Below are positions 1 through 6,413 of a stretch of 11,727 bases of DNA, piece after piece. The notes beneath the pieces were generated by a model, which ran no database searches, was not told the origin of the DNA, and was given only the letters and a program-made list of their open reading frames with translations. Each line of letters opens with the position of its first letter. Position 1 is the stretch's first letter. This DNA is from Candidatus Kuenenia stuttgartensis (lineage in GTDB: Bacteria > Bacteroidota > Bacteroidia > Flavobacteriales_D > Crocinitomicaceae), in NCBI GenBank assembly GCA_943326025.2, contig CALPRR020000066.1, positions 1 to 11,727 of the forward strand, given 5' to 3'. The position numbers and the translations under genes were made by a program.

Positions 1-203
1 CATACAAATGGGCAGAAGTTCTAGAAGCTGATGCTTTTGAATTGTTCTTAGAAAAAGGGATTTTCAACTCTGATGTTGCTCAATCTTTTGAGAATAACAT
101 TTTGAGTAAAGGAAACAGTGAAGATCCTGAAATTTTATTTGAGAAATTTAGAGGTAGAAAAACAAATAACAATGCGTTATTGAAGAAATTGGGATTAAAT
201 TAA
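1..203 (+). CDS. M3-family peptidyl-dipeptidase (Dcp-like), C-terminal fragment
   Basis: This is the 3' end of a gene that begins before the window. The open frame starts at base 3 and ends with TAA at 201-203, giving about 66 residues. The peptide begins YKWAEVLEADAFELF and continues with GIFNS, a SEDPEILFEKFRGR segment and LLKKLGLN at the end. This matches the conserved C-terminus of M3 zinc metallopeptidases of the peptidyl-dipeptidase Dcp/oligopeptidase type, which remove dipeptides from peptide C-termini. The HExxH zinc site lies upstream and is not visible, so activity cannot be judged. A hairpin terminator follows directly. The family call is an inference from the C-terminal signature alone; a sister M3 oligopeptidase remains possible. 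Confidence 0.8.
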   Translation, partial: YKWAEVLEADAFELFLEKGIFNSDVAQSFENNILSKGNSEDPEILFEKFRGRKTNNNALLKKLGLN

Positions 204-225
204 TTCACAATCAAAATAAATATTG

Positions 226-256
226 AAAGCTGTCTCAAATGAGGCGGCTTTTTTTT
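226..256 (+). terminator. Rho-independent terminator after the M3 peptidase gene
   Basis: AGCTGTCTC (228-236) pairs with GAGGCGGCT (241-249) in a nine-pair stem with two G-U pairs. The loop is AAAT, and flanking A and T bases can extend the stem. An eight-base T run (249-256) follows on the plus strand. It begins about 25 bases after the stop codon, as expected of an intrinsic terminator. Confidence 0.85.
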
Positions 257-259
257 GTT

Positions 260-290
260 AACCATATAAGGGATATAAGGAATTATAAGG
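260..290 (-). repeat. CTTATAT triple-unit repeat, copy 1 (inverted arm)
   Basis: Read on the minus strand, this 31-base block contains three CTTATA-type units starting at 289, 279 and 270, that is, spaced 10 and then 9 bases. It is inverted relative to the block at 352-382 and matches it at 25 of 31 positions across a 61-base spacer. The pair could form a long imperfect hairpin. It lies between the convergent ends of the M3 peptidase and di-haem peroxidase genes. Function is unknown. Confidence 0.7.
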
Positions 291-303
291 ATTTAACCCT
301 GAA

Positions 304-312
304 CTTATATAG
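304..312 (+). repeat. Single CTTATAT unit
   Basis: A lone CTTATATAG lies in the spacer between the two inverted triple-unit blocks. It matches one unit of the repeat. A seven-base match in AT-rich DNA could be chance. Confidence 0.35.
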
Positions 313-352
313 CTGAAATATTAAAAAAACAAATATCACATAAAACACCCCT

Positions 353-383
353 CTTATATGGCCTTATATGACTTATATGGTTT
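353..383 (+). repeat. CTTATAT triple-unit repeat, copy 2
   Basis: Three units, CTTATATGG, CTTATATGA and CTTATATGG, start at 353, 363 and 372 (spacing 10, then 9). The block ends at the stop codon of the di-haem peroxidase gene on the minus strand. It matches the block at 6341-6371 at 28 of 31 positions and is inverted relative to 260-290. Candidate roles are a bidirectional termination or RNA-processing structure, or a protein-binding array with near-helical phasing. Confidence 0.75.
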
Positions 384-1438
384 TATCTACTAAACACATA
401 ATCCGGATCAACAAATCTTCTATCATATAGAAACGTTTTGTCTGTTAGCGTCAGTAGAAATGCATTTAATTCTTTCTTTTCTTGTGAAGACAACTTTCCA
501 ATAGAAGTCACTCTTTGATCAACTGTTGCATTGTGATTTTGACCTTCACTGTAAAAATTTAAAACATCCATTATCTTTTTGAATCGCCCATCATGCATAT
601 AAGGATAAGTCATTTCAATATTTCGTAAACTTGGTATGGTAAAGGCATATTTGTCCTTTTCATTTTTTGTGATTTTATACCTCCCCTCGTCATTCAATGA
701 AGGGTCAACTTTTAATCCATTGTTTGCAAAACCATTGTTTGTGAAAAGTGGTTCGGTATGACAACTAGCACATTTTGCTCTAAATAAAGTCAAACCGTTC
801 ATTTCCATTTTAGAAAGCGTATCTTTTTGCTGGATAAATTTATCGTATCGAGAATTTGAAGAAATCATCAAACCCATAAATTGCGTTAACGACTTAAAAA
901 CACGCTCTGAAGTAATTTCCGAATCTTTATATGCTTTCTTAAAAAGTGAGACGTAAACAGGATCATTTTTAAGTTTAAGCAGCACATTCGACATCTTTTC
1001 ATCCATTTCGATTGGATTTTCAATTGGACTCAACGGTTGAATTTCGATATGATTCACTCCCCCTTCCCACATGAAAGATGTTCGCCAAATTAGATTTTGA
1101 ATTGGAGGCACATTTCGTGTTCCAATTTTAGCATAAATACCATGACTTAATTTATGATCAATATGAGCAAATGCTGCTATTCGTTCATGACAAGTTGCAC
1201 AACTTACCGTATTGTCTTTGGATAAAATTTCATCGTAAAATAATTTTCTTCCAAGAACAAATTTATCAGGACTTAATTTATTACTTGAAAACGAATAACT
1301 TGGTTTTGGAAAATAAGTTGGGTAAATCAACTTCACATCTTTCTTTGTAATTTTAAAAATATCTTCAAATTGATCAAGACTCAACATTCCTAATGAAGAG
1401 GCAATAATCAAGAAAACAATTAAAATTCGCTTATTCAT
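383..1438 (-). CDS. Di-haem c-type peroxidase, MbnH/cytochrome c peroxidase family
   Basis: A 351-residue exported protein with a hydrophobic N-terminus (about residues 4-20, Sec signal or anchor). Two haem c sites are visible: CATCH (80-84) and CASCH (223-227). The MWEGG motif (W124) corresponds to the inter-haem Trp of the CCP/MauG family, Q134 and E144 (in NPIEM) to conserved peroxidatic-site residues, and YMHDG (280-284) to the distal ligand region. Met281 suggests a CCP-like rather than MauG-like (Tyr) ligand, though Tyr280 is adjacent. Classical members reduce hydrogen peroxide with electrons from small c-type proteins; the MbnH branch instead oxidises a Trp in its partner MbnP to kynurenine. 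The ATG overlaps the TGA of the upstream MbnP-like gene (ATGA), implying translational coupling, so I favour an MbnH-like role. The substrate is inferred from context. Confidence 0.88.
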   Translation of the reverse strand: MNKRILIVFLIIASSLGMLSLDQFEDIFKITKKDVKLIYPTYFPKPSYSFSSNKLSPDKFVLGRKLFYDEILSKDNTVSCATCHERIAAFAHIDHKLSHGIYAKIGTRNVPPIQNLIWRTSFMWEGGVNHIEIQPLSPIENPIEMDEKMSNVLLKLKNDPVYVSLFKKAYKDSEITSERVFKSLTQFMGLMISSNSRYDKFIQQKDTLSKMEMNGLTLFRAKCASCHTEPLFTNNGFANNGLKVDPSLNDEGRYKITKNEKDKYAFTIPSLRNIEMTYPYMHDGRFKKIMDVLNFYSEGQNHNATVDQRVTSIGKLSSQEKKELNAFLLTLTDKTFLYDRRFVDPDYVFSR

Positions 1439-2172
1439 TTTATGTTTATTATTGAAAAAATATCTTCATAATTATCCGATACAATTTTACTTTGAAATGG
1501 CTCAACAATAGAACTGTTTTTTGAAAAATCAATTGAATTTGGATGTTGAAGAATCTCTAGAACATTAACATTAATCAAAATATCTATCAATTTGTGTTTT
1601 GATATTTCAACGGGTTGATCAAACGTTAATTTAATTTTCCGAATCGCATTGTATGGTTCTTTGAATCCTCCTATATGATATTCAAAAAAATGACCCGGAG
1701 AATTTGAAAAAGAACTATTACCTTCTAATTTCATGAAAATATAACCTGAATTCCAGGTCCAAAACATTGCGTTCACAACATCTAAAGCTCCTGTTTGAGC
1801 ACCACTTACATTGTGTATACTATCTACCCCTAAAATAAATTCAACGGATGAATAAAACCCAGAAGGAATAGAAATTAAGTTAGTTGAAAGCGACAACGAA
1901 TCTTCTTGATCTATTAAAAAACTTGTTGAAGGGGCTGTTGTTGTTCCATTTGTATTTTCAAACCTTACATTACTGATGTAGAATTTAAATTTTGAAATAG
2001 TAAAATCTTGATTTAATTCATTTTTATAATTTACGGAATCAATTATCAATGGCATATCTCCTACCTTGTTTTGAAATCTCAAATTCACATTTTGAGTAAA
2101 AACCATAAATGGAAAGCCTATTAAAATTAATAAGCTTCCCAAATGAAAAAATATTTTAAGATTTACTTTCAA
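1435..2172 (-). CDS. MbnP-like secreted copper-binding protein
   Basis: A 245-residue protein with a signal peptide (hydrophobic about 11-25, likely cleaved near Thr26/Gln27). The mature part opens with VNLRFQNKVGDMPL and has the FTISKFKFYISNVRF segment typical of the MbnP-like domain. FWTWNSGYIFMKLEG (137-151) is the family's hallmark, with W138 and W140 next to Gly-Tyr, and FFEYHIGGF (162-170) supplies conserved His166. In studied MbnP proteins a Trp is converted to kynurenine by the di-haem partner MbnH, allowing copper binding in the periplasm. Here the partner gene follows with a 4-base overlap and the YHYH gene ends directly before this ATG (0 bases between), so the three are almost surely one transcript. 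The family call is firm; copper binding, and which Trp is modified, are inferences. Confidence 0.85.
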   Translation of the reverse strand: MKVNLKIFFHLGSLLILIGFPFMVFTQNVNLRFQNKVGDMPLIIDSVNYKNELNQDFTISKFKFYISNVRFENTNGTTTAPSTSFLIDQEDSLSLSTNLISIPSGFYSSVEFILGVDSIHNVSGAQTGALDVVNAMFWTWNSGYIFMKLEGNSSFSNSPGHFFEYHIGGFKEPYNAIRKIKLTFDQPVEISKHKLIDILINVNVLEILQHPNSIDFSKNSSIVEPFQSKIVSDNYEDIFSIINIK

Positions 2173-3411
2173 TTATTTTTTAATAACTCTATGATTTGTA
2201 ATCTGACCGTTTGATTCTAACTTTAAAATATACAACCCTTTTGATTCATTTGATAAATCAATACCGTATTTCATACTTGGTTGTAAAAAATCAATTGTTT
2301 GAACGATTTGACCTTTCGAATTTAACAACGTTGCTTTCACATTATTGATACTATTTGGATCAAGTTCGATATAAAAAAAGTCTGAAGTTGGATTTGGTGA
2401 AACCGTACTGATAATTGTTGAATTCCAATTTTCTTCTAATTGAGCACTTGTTGATCCAGTGTATACAGTTGTAGATCCAGGAATTGTATTATTTCCACCT
2501 TGTTGTCCCGTATTTCCAGCTTGAACAGTTCCGTAATAAGTAGCCCCAATTACAAATGGATAAACAGGATACAAATTAGCATCAATCGTAACGAAATAAG
2601 CATAAATACCATTTGGATATTCTGGTGTAATACAAAAACGACCGTTGTGAACATCTAAATCTCCTGCTCCCTGCGTAAACACATAATCTTCACACATATT
2701 ACCTAAAGGATATGTAGAATTTACTGGAGGACCATTTAATCTAGAAGTTGCAGTAGACAAAACATAACTACTTTCCATTCGTTTAATTGCTCCTGTTCCA
2801 TCAACATTTGTATAACCGTATGCTCCGTAAATAGGGAACCCATCAAAAGCATAACCAATAATCGGAGAATGAACACTACTATTTGTAGCATCATACAAAC
2901 AAGAAGGATTTACGTGATGATGATACGTACCTTGTTGATTTGGATGACCTAAACAATTATCAAAACTTATTCCTTCATAAACCAATGCATTACGGTTCCA
3001 TGCTCCTATTCCTGGACTACTAAATGAACTCGTAGAATTGTTCCAATAATATCCATCTTTTTGATTAAAAATCACAACTCCATTTGTCCAAACACCGATG
3101 TTTCCCATTGGAGTTGAAGTTAATGTTCCAGGATTTTGAACAGGATTTCTTGTCAACTTTGTAACAATACTTTGATCTGAAGGAGTATTTGGATTTGCCG
3201 TCCAAGGTCCAATTGTATAATCCGGAATACAAGTACTACTGATATAAACATCTGTAGAAGTATATTGAACAACTTGAACATTGGATTCAATACCACCATA
3301 ACCAGTTGCACCAGTCGTATTCCTTATCCATGAAGTAATTTCTGGACCTTGTGAAAAAGCTAAAGGCAAATTCAATAAAAGTAGACCTATAATTAATATT
3401 CTTGTTCTCAT
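2173..3411 (-). CDS. Secreted YHYH-domain protein with T9SS sorting domain
   Basis: A 412-residue protein with a clear Sec signal peptide (1-20, cleavage AFS|Q). Residues about 70-295 form a YHYH-type domain: GTYHHHVNP (161-169) is the name-giving His cluster, followed by IGYAFDGFPIYGAYGY (185-200), a DLDVHNGRFCITPEYP stretch (251-266) with another His, and YPVYPFVIGATYYG (281-294). A Gly/Thr-rich linker (about 298-325) leads to a C-terminal domain (about 336-412) opening with SPNPTSDFFYIEL and ending KGLYILKL...HRVIKK, the pattern of type A T9SS sorting domains. The protein is therefore expected at the cell surface or outside. The biochemical role of YHYH domains is not established to my knowledge; the His cluster suggests metal binding. 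It is the first gene of the operon. Confidence 0.87.
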   Translation of the reverse strand: MRTRILIIGLLLLNLPLAFSQGPEITSWIRNTTGATGYGGIESNVQVVQYTSTDVYISSTCIPDYTIGPWTANPNTPSDQSIVTKLTRNPVQNPGTLTSTPMGNIGVWTNGVVIFNQKDGYYWNNSTSSFSSPGIGAWNRNALVYEGISFDNCLGHPNQQGTYHHHVNPSCLYDATNSSVHSPIIGYAFDGFPIYGAYGYTNVDGTGAIKRMESSYVLSTATSRLNGPPVNSTYPLGNMCEDYVFTQGAGDLDVHNGRFCITPEYPNGIYAYFVTIDANLYPVYPFVIGATYYGTVQAGNTGQQGGNNTIPGSTTVYTGSTSAQLEENWNSTIISTVSPNPTSDFFYIELDPNSINNVKATLLNSKGQIVQTIDFLQPSMKYGIDLSNESKGLYILKLESNGQITNHRVIKK

Positions 3412-3449
3412 AATTTAATATTTTAAAATTTAATTTAAATCGCTCATTA

Positions 3450-3457
3450 CAAATGTA
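3450..3457 (-). promoter_or_regulatory. Candidate -7 element (TACATTTG) of the YHYH-MbnP-MbnH operon
   Basis: The minus strand reads TACATTTG, a full match to the Bacteroidota -7 consensus TAnnTTTG, 38 bases upstream of the first ATG of the operon. No good TTG lies at the -33 position (a TTTA-like sequence is the best), so the call rests on the -7 match and the position in a divergent gap. Confidence 0.45.
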
Positions 3458-3601
3458 TTTTTGTTTTTTAATCTATTAAAAACTTATCGGTAAACATTAA
3501 AAATGTCTCGGAGTTTGATTGTTTTACTATTAAATTAAGATTAAGAATGTAAAATGTTCAAACTTGTTGATAAATTCAATTAGTAAATTCAAAAAAAAAA
3601 C

Positions 3602-3609
3602 TATTTTTG
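3602..3609 (+). promoter_or_regulatory. Candidate -7 element (TATTTTTG) of the TPR-ribH-glmM genes
   Basis: TATTTTTG followed by C fits the TAnnTTTG consensus and sits 18 bases before the TPR gene ATG. The -33 region shows only a TTAG-like sequence at 3580-3583. A transcript starting about seven bases downstream would have a short leader without a Shine-Dalgarno sequence, as is common in Bacteroidota. Confidence 0.5.
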
Positions 3610-3627
3610 CAACTCTAAATTTGGAAC

Positions 3628-4269
3628 ATGTTAGAAAATATATCAGATATCAATTTAAAAGATCAGTTTAAGAATAATCCTAAACTAAAAAGAACAACTT
3701 ATATCGTTGGTGCATTAGTTGTAATCGTATTGGGTTATTTCCTTTACAAACAATTTGTTTGGAATCCTGCTAACGAAAAATCTAAAAGTGCATACTATAT
3801 TGGTTTGAATTTAGCTGACAAAGATTCTACCGATGCAGCAATCAACGAATTAACTCCAGTTGTGAAAAAATTCGACGGTAAAATTGGTGGTGAAGTTGCG
3901 CAATTCGTTTTAGCTCGTCAATACATGGTTAAAGGTGACTTTAAAAAAGCATTAGACGAATTAGAAGGTGTTGATGTAAATGATACTTATGTAGTTGCTA
4001 TGGCTTTAGGTCTTCAAGGAGATTGTCAAAGTGAATTAGGAAAACATGATGATGCGATTGAATTATATGTTGATGCTGCAAATGCAAGTGATAATGAATT
4101 AACTTCACCAATGTATCTTTTCAAAGCAGGTTTATGTGCTGAAAAATTAAAAGATTACGAGAAAGCAACTGAGTTTTACACTCAAATTAAAGAAACTTAT
4201 GGTGACTTTGCTCGTCAAAAAACAATCGAAAAATATATCGCTAGAACTAGCAATAATACTAAAAAATAA
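3628..4269 (+). CDS. Membrane-anchored TPR protein upstream of ribH
   Basis: A 213-residue protein with a basic cytoplasmic N-terminus (PKLKR, 18-22), one transmembrane helix (about 24-41) and a helical remainder made of tetratricopeptide repeats (about 88-115, 123-153 and 161-192; for example GDFKKALDELEG and KDYEKATEFYTQIKETYG). The topology resembles YfgM-like proteins, with TPRs displayed on the periplasmic side. From memory, a TPR gene directly before ribH is a recurrent arrangement in Flavobacteriia, but no function in riboflavin synthesis follows from that. TPRs act as protein-protein scaffolds, and the partner is unknown. Only two bases separate its stop from the ribH ATG, so co-transcription is very likely. 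The ATG is preceded by a promoter-like TATTTTTG. Confidence 0.85.
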   Translation: MLENISDINLKDQFKNNPKLKRTTYIVGALVVIVLGYFLYKQFVWNPANEKSKSAYYIGLNLADKDSTDAAINELTPVVKKFDGKIGGEVAQFVLARQYMVKGDFKKALDELEGVDVNDTYVVAMALGLQGDCQSELGKHDDAIELYVDAANASDNELTSPMYLFKAGLCAEKLKDYEKATEFYTQIKETYGDFARQKTIEKYIARTSNNTKK

Positions 4270-4271
4270 AT

Positions 4272-4790
4272 ATGGCAACAGCAAATCGCAATTTGTCAGA
4301 ATATAATAAGGACTTTGTTCCAAACGGTGCCGATTTTAAAATCGGCATTGTTGTTTCTGAATGGAATGATTCTATCACATTGAATCTATTAAAAGGTGCA
4401 AAAGAAGCGCTTTTAGAAAACGGAGTTAAAGAAGAAAACATCTTGATTCGTTTTGTGCCTGGAGCTTTTGAATTACCCTTAGGTGCTCAATACATGTGCG
4501 AATTCACACAAGTAGACGGAGTAGTTGCAATCGGAGTAGTTATTCAAGGAGAGACAAAACATTTTGATTTTGTTTGCGACGGAGCAACTCAAGGCATCAA
4601 AGATGTTAACTTACAATACAATACTCCGGTAGCTTTTTGTTTGTTAACTGATAATAACATCCAACAATCAATAGATCGTTCTGGTGGTAAACACGGAAAC
4701 AAAGGAATCGAATGTGCAATTGCATGTATGAAAATGATTGGATTGAAAAAAGATTTTGAACAAGAAGCGACACGTTTTTTAAATAATTAA
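4272..4790 (+). CDS. ribH: 6,7-dimethyl-8-ribityllumazine synthase
   Basis: A 172-residue cytosolic enzyme, slightly longer than the usual 150-160. It condenses 5-amino-6-ribitylamino-uracil with 3,4-dihydroxy-2-butanone 4-phosphate to give the lumazine precursor of riboflavin. Visible motifs are SEWN (29-32; the aromatic position stacks on the pyrimidine), VPGAFELP (62-69), GVVIQGETKHFDFV (88-101) with catalytic His97, and the PVAFCLLTDNN segment followed by R136 and GNKG (142-145), which bind phosphate. All key residues are present. It follows the TPR gene by two bases, and glmM starts 16 bases after its stop. No FMN riboswitch or other rib genes are seen nearby, consistent with scattered rib genes in this group. 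Confidence 0.97.
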   Translation: MATANRNLSEYNKDFVPNGADFKIGIVVSEWNDSITLNLLKGAKEALLENGVKEENILIRFVPGAFELPLGAQYMCEFTQVDGVVAIGVVIQGETKHFDFVCDGATQGIKDVNLQYNTPVAFCLLTDNNIQQSIDRSGGKHGNKGIECAIACMKMIGLKKDFEQEATRFLNN

Positions 4791-4796
4791 TCTAAA

Positions 4797-4804
4797 TACT
4801 TTTG
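4797..4804 (+). promoter_or_regulatory. TACTTTTG element abutting the glmM start
   Basis: TACTTTTG followed by C fits the TAnnTTTG -7 consensus but ends only two bases before the glmM ATG. If functional, transcription would start at about the initiation codon and give a leaderless or near-leaderless mRNA for glmM, additional to read-through from ribH. A chance match in AT-rich DNA is possible. Confidence 0.3.
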
Positions 4805-4806
4805 CT

Positions 4807-6192
4807 ATGACACTAATAAAATCTATTTCTGGTATCAGAGGTACAATTGGCGGAAAAGTAAACGATGGTTTAACTCCTATTGATGCGGTAAAATTTGCTG
4901 CTGCTTATGGAACTTGGTTGAAAAACAGAAATTCATCTAAATCATTAAAAGTTGTTGTTGGTCGTGATGCACGTTTATCTGGACAAATGATTTCAGATTT
5001 AGTAATCTCAACTTTAGTAGGATTAGGAATTGATGTAGTAAACTTAGGTTTATCTACTACTCCAACCGTTGAAGTTGCTGTTACGATGGAAAACGCACAT
5101 GGTGGAATCATTTTAACTGCTAGTCATAATCCAAAACAATGGAATGCTCTAAAACTTTTAAATGAAAGAGGTGAATTCATTTCTGGAGCAGATGGCGAAG
5201 AAGTTTTAAGAATTGCTGAAGAAGAATCTTATTCATTTGCTGAAGTGGATGACTTAGGTAAAGTTTCAGAAACTGACGAATATTTACAAAAACATATTGA
5301 TGCTATTTTAGCATTACCATTAGTTGATAAAAAAGCAATTGAGGCTGCTAATTTTTCAGTAGTTGTTGATGCCGTAAACTCAACTGGTGGGATTTTTGTT
5401 CCAGCAATGCTAGAAGCATTAGGAGTAAAAAACATTACTAAAATGTATTGTGAACCTACAGGTCATTTTCCTCACAATCCAGAGCCATTACCAGAACATT
5501 TAACTGATTTATCAGATAAAATCAAAGAAATTGGAGCTGATTTAGGAATTACTGTTGATCCAGATGTAGATCGTTTAGCATTGGTATGTGAAGATGGTTC
5601 TATGTTCGGTGAAGAATATACATTAGTAGCTTGTGCTGATTATGTGTTGACACATACACCTGGAGCAACTGTTTCAAATCTTTCATCTACAAGAGCATTG
5701 AGAGACATTACAGAAAACAGAGGTTTAGTATATTCTGCAGCTGCTGTTGGAGAAGTGAATGTCGTGACAAAAATGAAAGAAACAAACGCTGTAATTGGAG
5801 GTGAAGGAAATGGTGGAATCATCTATCCTGAGTTACATTACGGACGTGATTCTTTGGTTGGAATTGCATTATTCTTAAGCCTTTTAGCACATAAAAAAAT
5901 GAAGGTTTCTGAATTAAGAGACAGTTACCCTACTTACACAATTTCAAAAAACAAAATAGAATTAACACCAGAAATCAATGTCGACAACATTTTAGCTGAA
6001 ATGGCTAAAAAATATGCTTCTTATGAAGTAGATACAATTGACGGAGTTAAAATTTATATTGAGAAAGAATGGGTTCATTTACGTAAAAGCAATACAGAAC
6101 CAATCATTCGAATTTATTCTGAAAGTGAAACTGCTGAAAAAGCAAATCTATTCGCAGAACGAATTATCAGTGAAATTAAAGAATTAATATAA
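4807..6192 (+). CDS. glmM: Phosphoglucosamine mutase (alpha-D-phosphohexomutase family)
   Basis: A 461-residue cytosolic enzyme of normal length for the family. GlmM interconverts glucosamine-6-phosphate and glucosamine-1-phosphate on the way to UDP-GlcNAc for peptidoglycan and lipopolysaccharide. The N-terminus MTLIKSISGIRGTIGG is the family start, which fixes the ATG. Then come the phosphoserine loop TASHNP (104-109, catalytic Ser106), the magnesium loop DPDVDR (251-256; D251, D253 and D255), the sugar-binding loop GEGNGG (332-337) and the phosphate-binding loop RKSNTEPIIRIY (426-437). GEGNGG and SNTEP, rather than GESSG and SGTEP, are variants I associate with Bacteroidota and archaeal members. 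Because the family also holds phosphomannomutases, substrate specificity is inferred. The stop codon overlaps the foot of a hairpin. Confidence 0.92.
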   Translation: MTLIKSISGIRGTIGGKVNDGLTPIDAVKFAAAYGTWLKNRNSSKSLKVVVGRDARLSGQMISDLVISTLVGLGIDVVNLGLSTTPTVEVAVTMENAHGGIILTASHNPKQWNALKLLNERGEFISGADGEEVLRIAEEESYSFAEVDDLGKVSETDEYLQKHIDAILALPLVDKKAIEAANFSVVVDAVNSTGGIFVPAMLEALGVKNITKMYCEPTGHFPHNPEPLPEHLTDLSDKIKEIGADLGITVDPDVDRLALVCEDGSMFGEEYTLVACADYVLTHTPGATVSNLSSTRALRDITENRGLVYSAAAVGEVNVVTKMKETNAVIGGEGNGGIIYPELHYGRDSLVGIALFLSLLAHKKMKVSELRDSYPTYTISKNKIELTPEINVDNILAEMAKKYASYEVDTIDGVKIYIEKEWVHLRKSNTEPIIRIYSESETAEKANLFAERIISEIKELI

Positions 6193-6230
6193 AATCAAAA
6201 GGGGCGTCCGAAAAGGATACCCTTTGATTT
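6192..6230. terminator. Hairpin at the end of glmM, possible bidirectional terminator
   Basis: AAATCAAA (6192-6199) pairs perfectly with TTTGATTT (6223-6230). After a bulged A, GGG (6201-6203) pairs with CCC (6220-6222), and after an internal loop TCC (6207-6209) pairs with GGA (6215-6217) around a GAAAA loop. There is no long T run after it on either strand, only TTTATAT (plus) and TTTTATATT (minus), so termination is plausible but not certain. The glmM stop codon shares its first paired base. Confidence 0.5.
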
Positions 6231-6239
6231 ATATGAACC

Positions 6240-6261
6240 GTCCCGATGTAAAATACGGGAC
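6240..6261. repeat. Short inverted repeat GTCCCG/CGGGAC
   Basis: GTCCCG (6240-6245) and CGGGAC (6256-6261) form a perfect six-base inverted repeat with a 10-base loop, GC-rich against a very AT-rich background, just after the first hairpin. There is no T run. It may help RNA 3'-end stability or termination in the convergent gap. Confidence 0.5.
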
Positions 6262-6281
6262 AAGTAATAAGGGATTATTAG

Positions 6282-6291
6282 AACATATAAG
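6282..6291 (-). repeat. Single inverted CTTATAT unit
   Basis: The minus strand reads CTTATATGTT, close to the outer unit of the triple-unit repeat (CTTATATGGT). It is inverted relative to the block at 6341-6371, repeating in reduced form the inverted arrangement seen at 260-383. Confidence 0.4.
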
Positions 6292-6340
6292 TTTCAAATA
6301 ATTTTAATCAACAAACTAAATTCAGTCAAATATAGATTAG

Positions 6341-6371
6341 CTTATATGACCTTAAATTACTTATATGGTTT
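6341..6371 (+). repeat. CTTATAT triple-unit repeat, copy 3
   Basis: Units CTTATATGA, CTTAAATTA and CTTATATGG start at 6341, 6351 and 6360, with the same 10 then 9 spacing as at 353-383. The two blocks share 28 of 31 bases. It lies in the second convergent gap of the window, between the ends of glmM and the MFS gene. Confidence 0.75.
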
Positions 6372-6413
6372 AAATTAAACTATAATTAATCTTTTAAACA
6401 GCTTATTCTTGTT

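Noticed and set aside
260..383. CRISPR-like array
   Set aside because: The units are only 9-10 bases long and contiguous with no unique spacers, and no cas genes are present. It is an iteron-like or inverted-repeat block instead.
383..3411. Methanobactin biosynthesis cluster
   Set aside because: Only MbnP- and MbnH-like genes are present. No short precursor peptide, MbnB/MbnC-type enzymes or TonB receptor is seen, and these two families also occur widely outside such clusters.
4200..4290. FMN riboswitch before ribH
   Set aside because: ribH follows the TPR gene by two bases, so there is no untranslated space for such an element, and none of its conserved pattern is visible.
4259..4441. 60-codon minus-strand open frame at the TPR-ribH junction
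   Set aside because: It is antisense to ribH, whose active-site motifs are intact, and shows no domain of its own.
4905..5822. Three short minus-strand open frames (60-68 codons) opposite glmM
   Set aside because: They are shadows of the glmM coding frame with low-complexity Thr/Ser/Pro-rich translations and no start signals.
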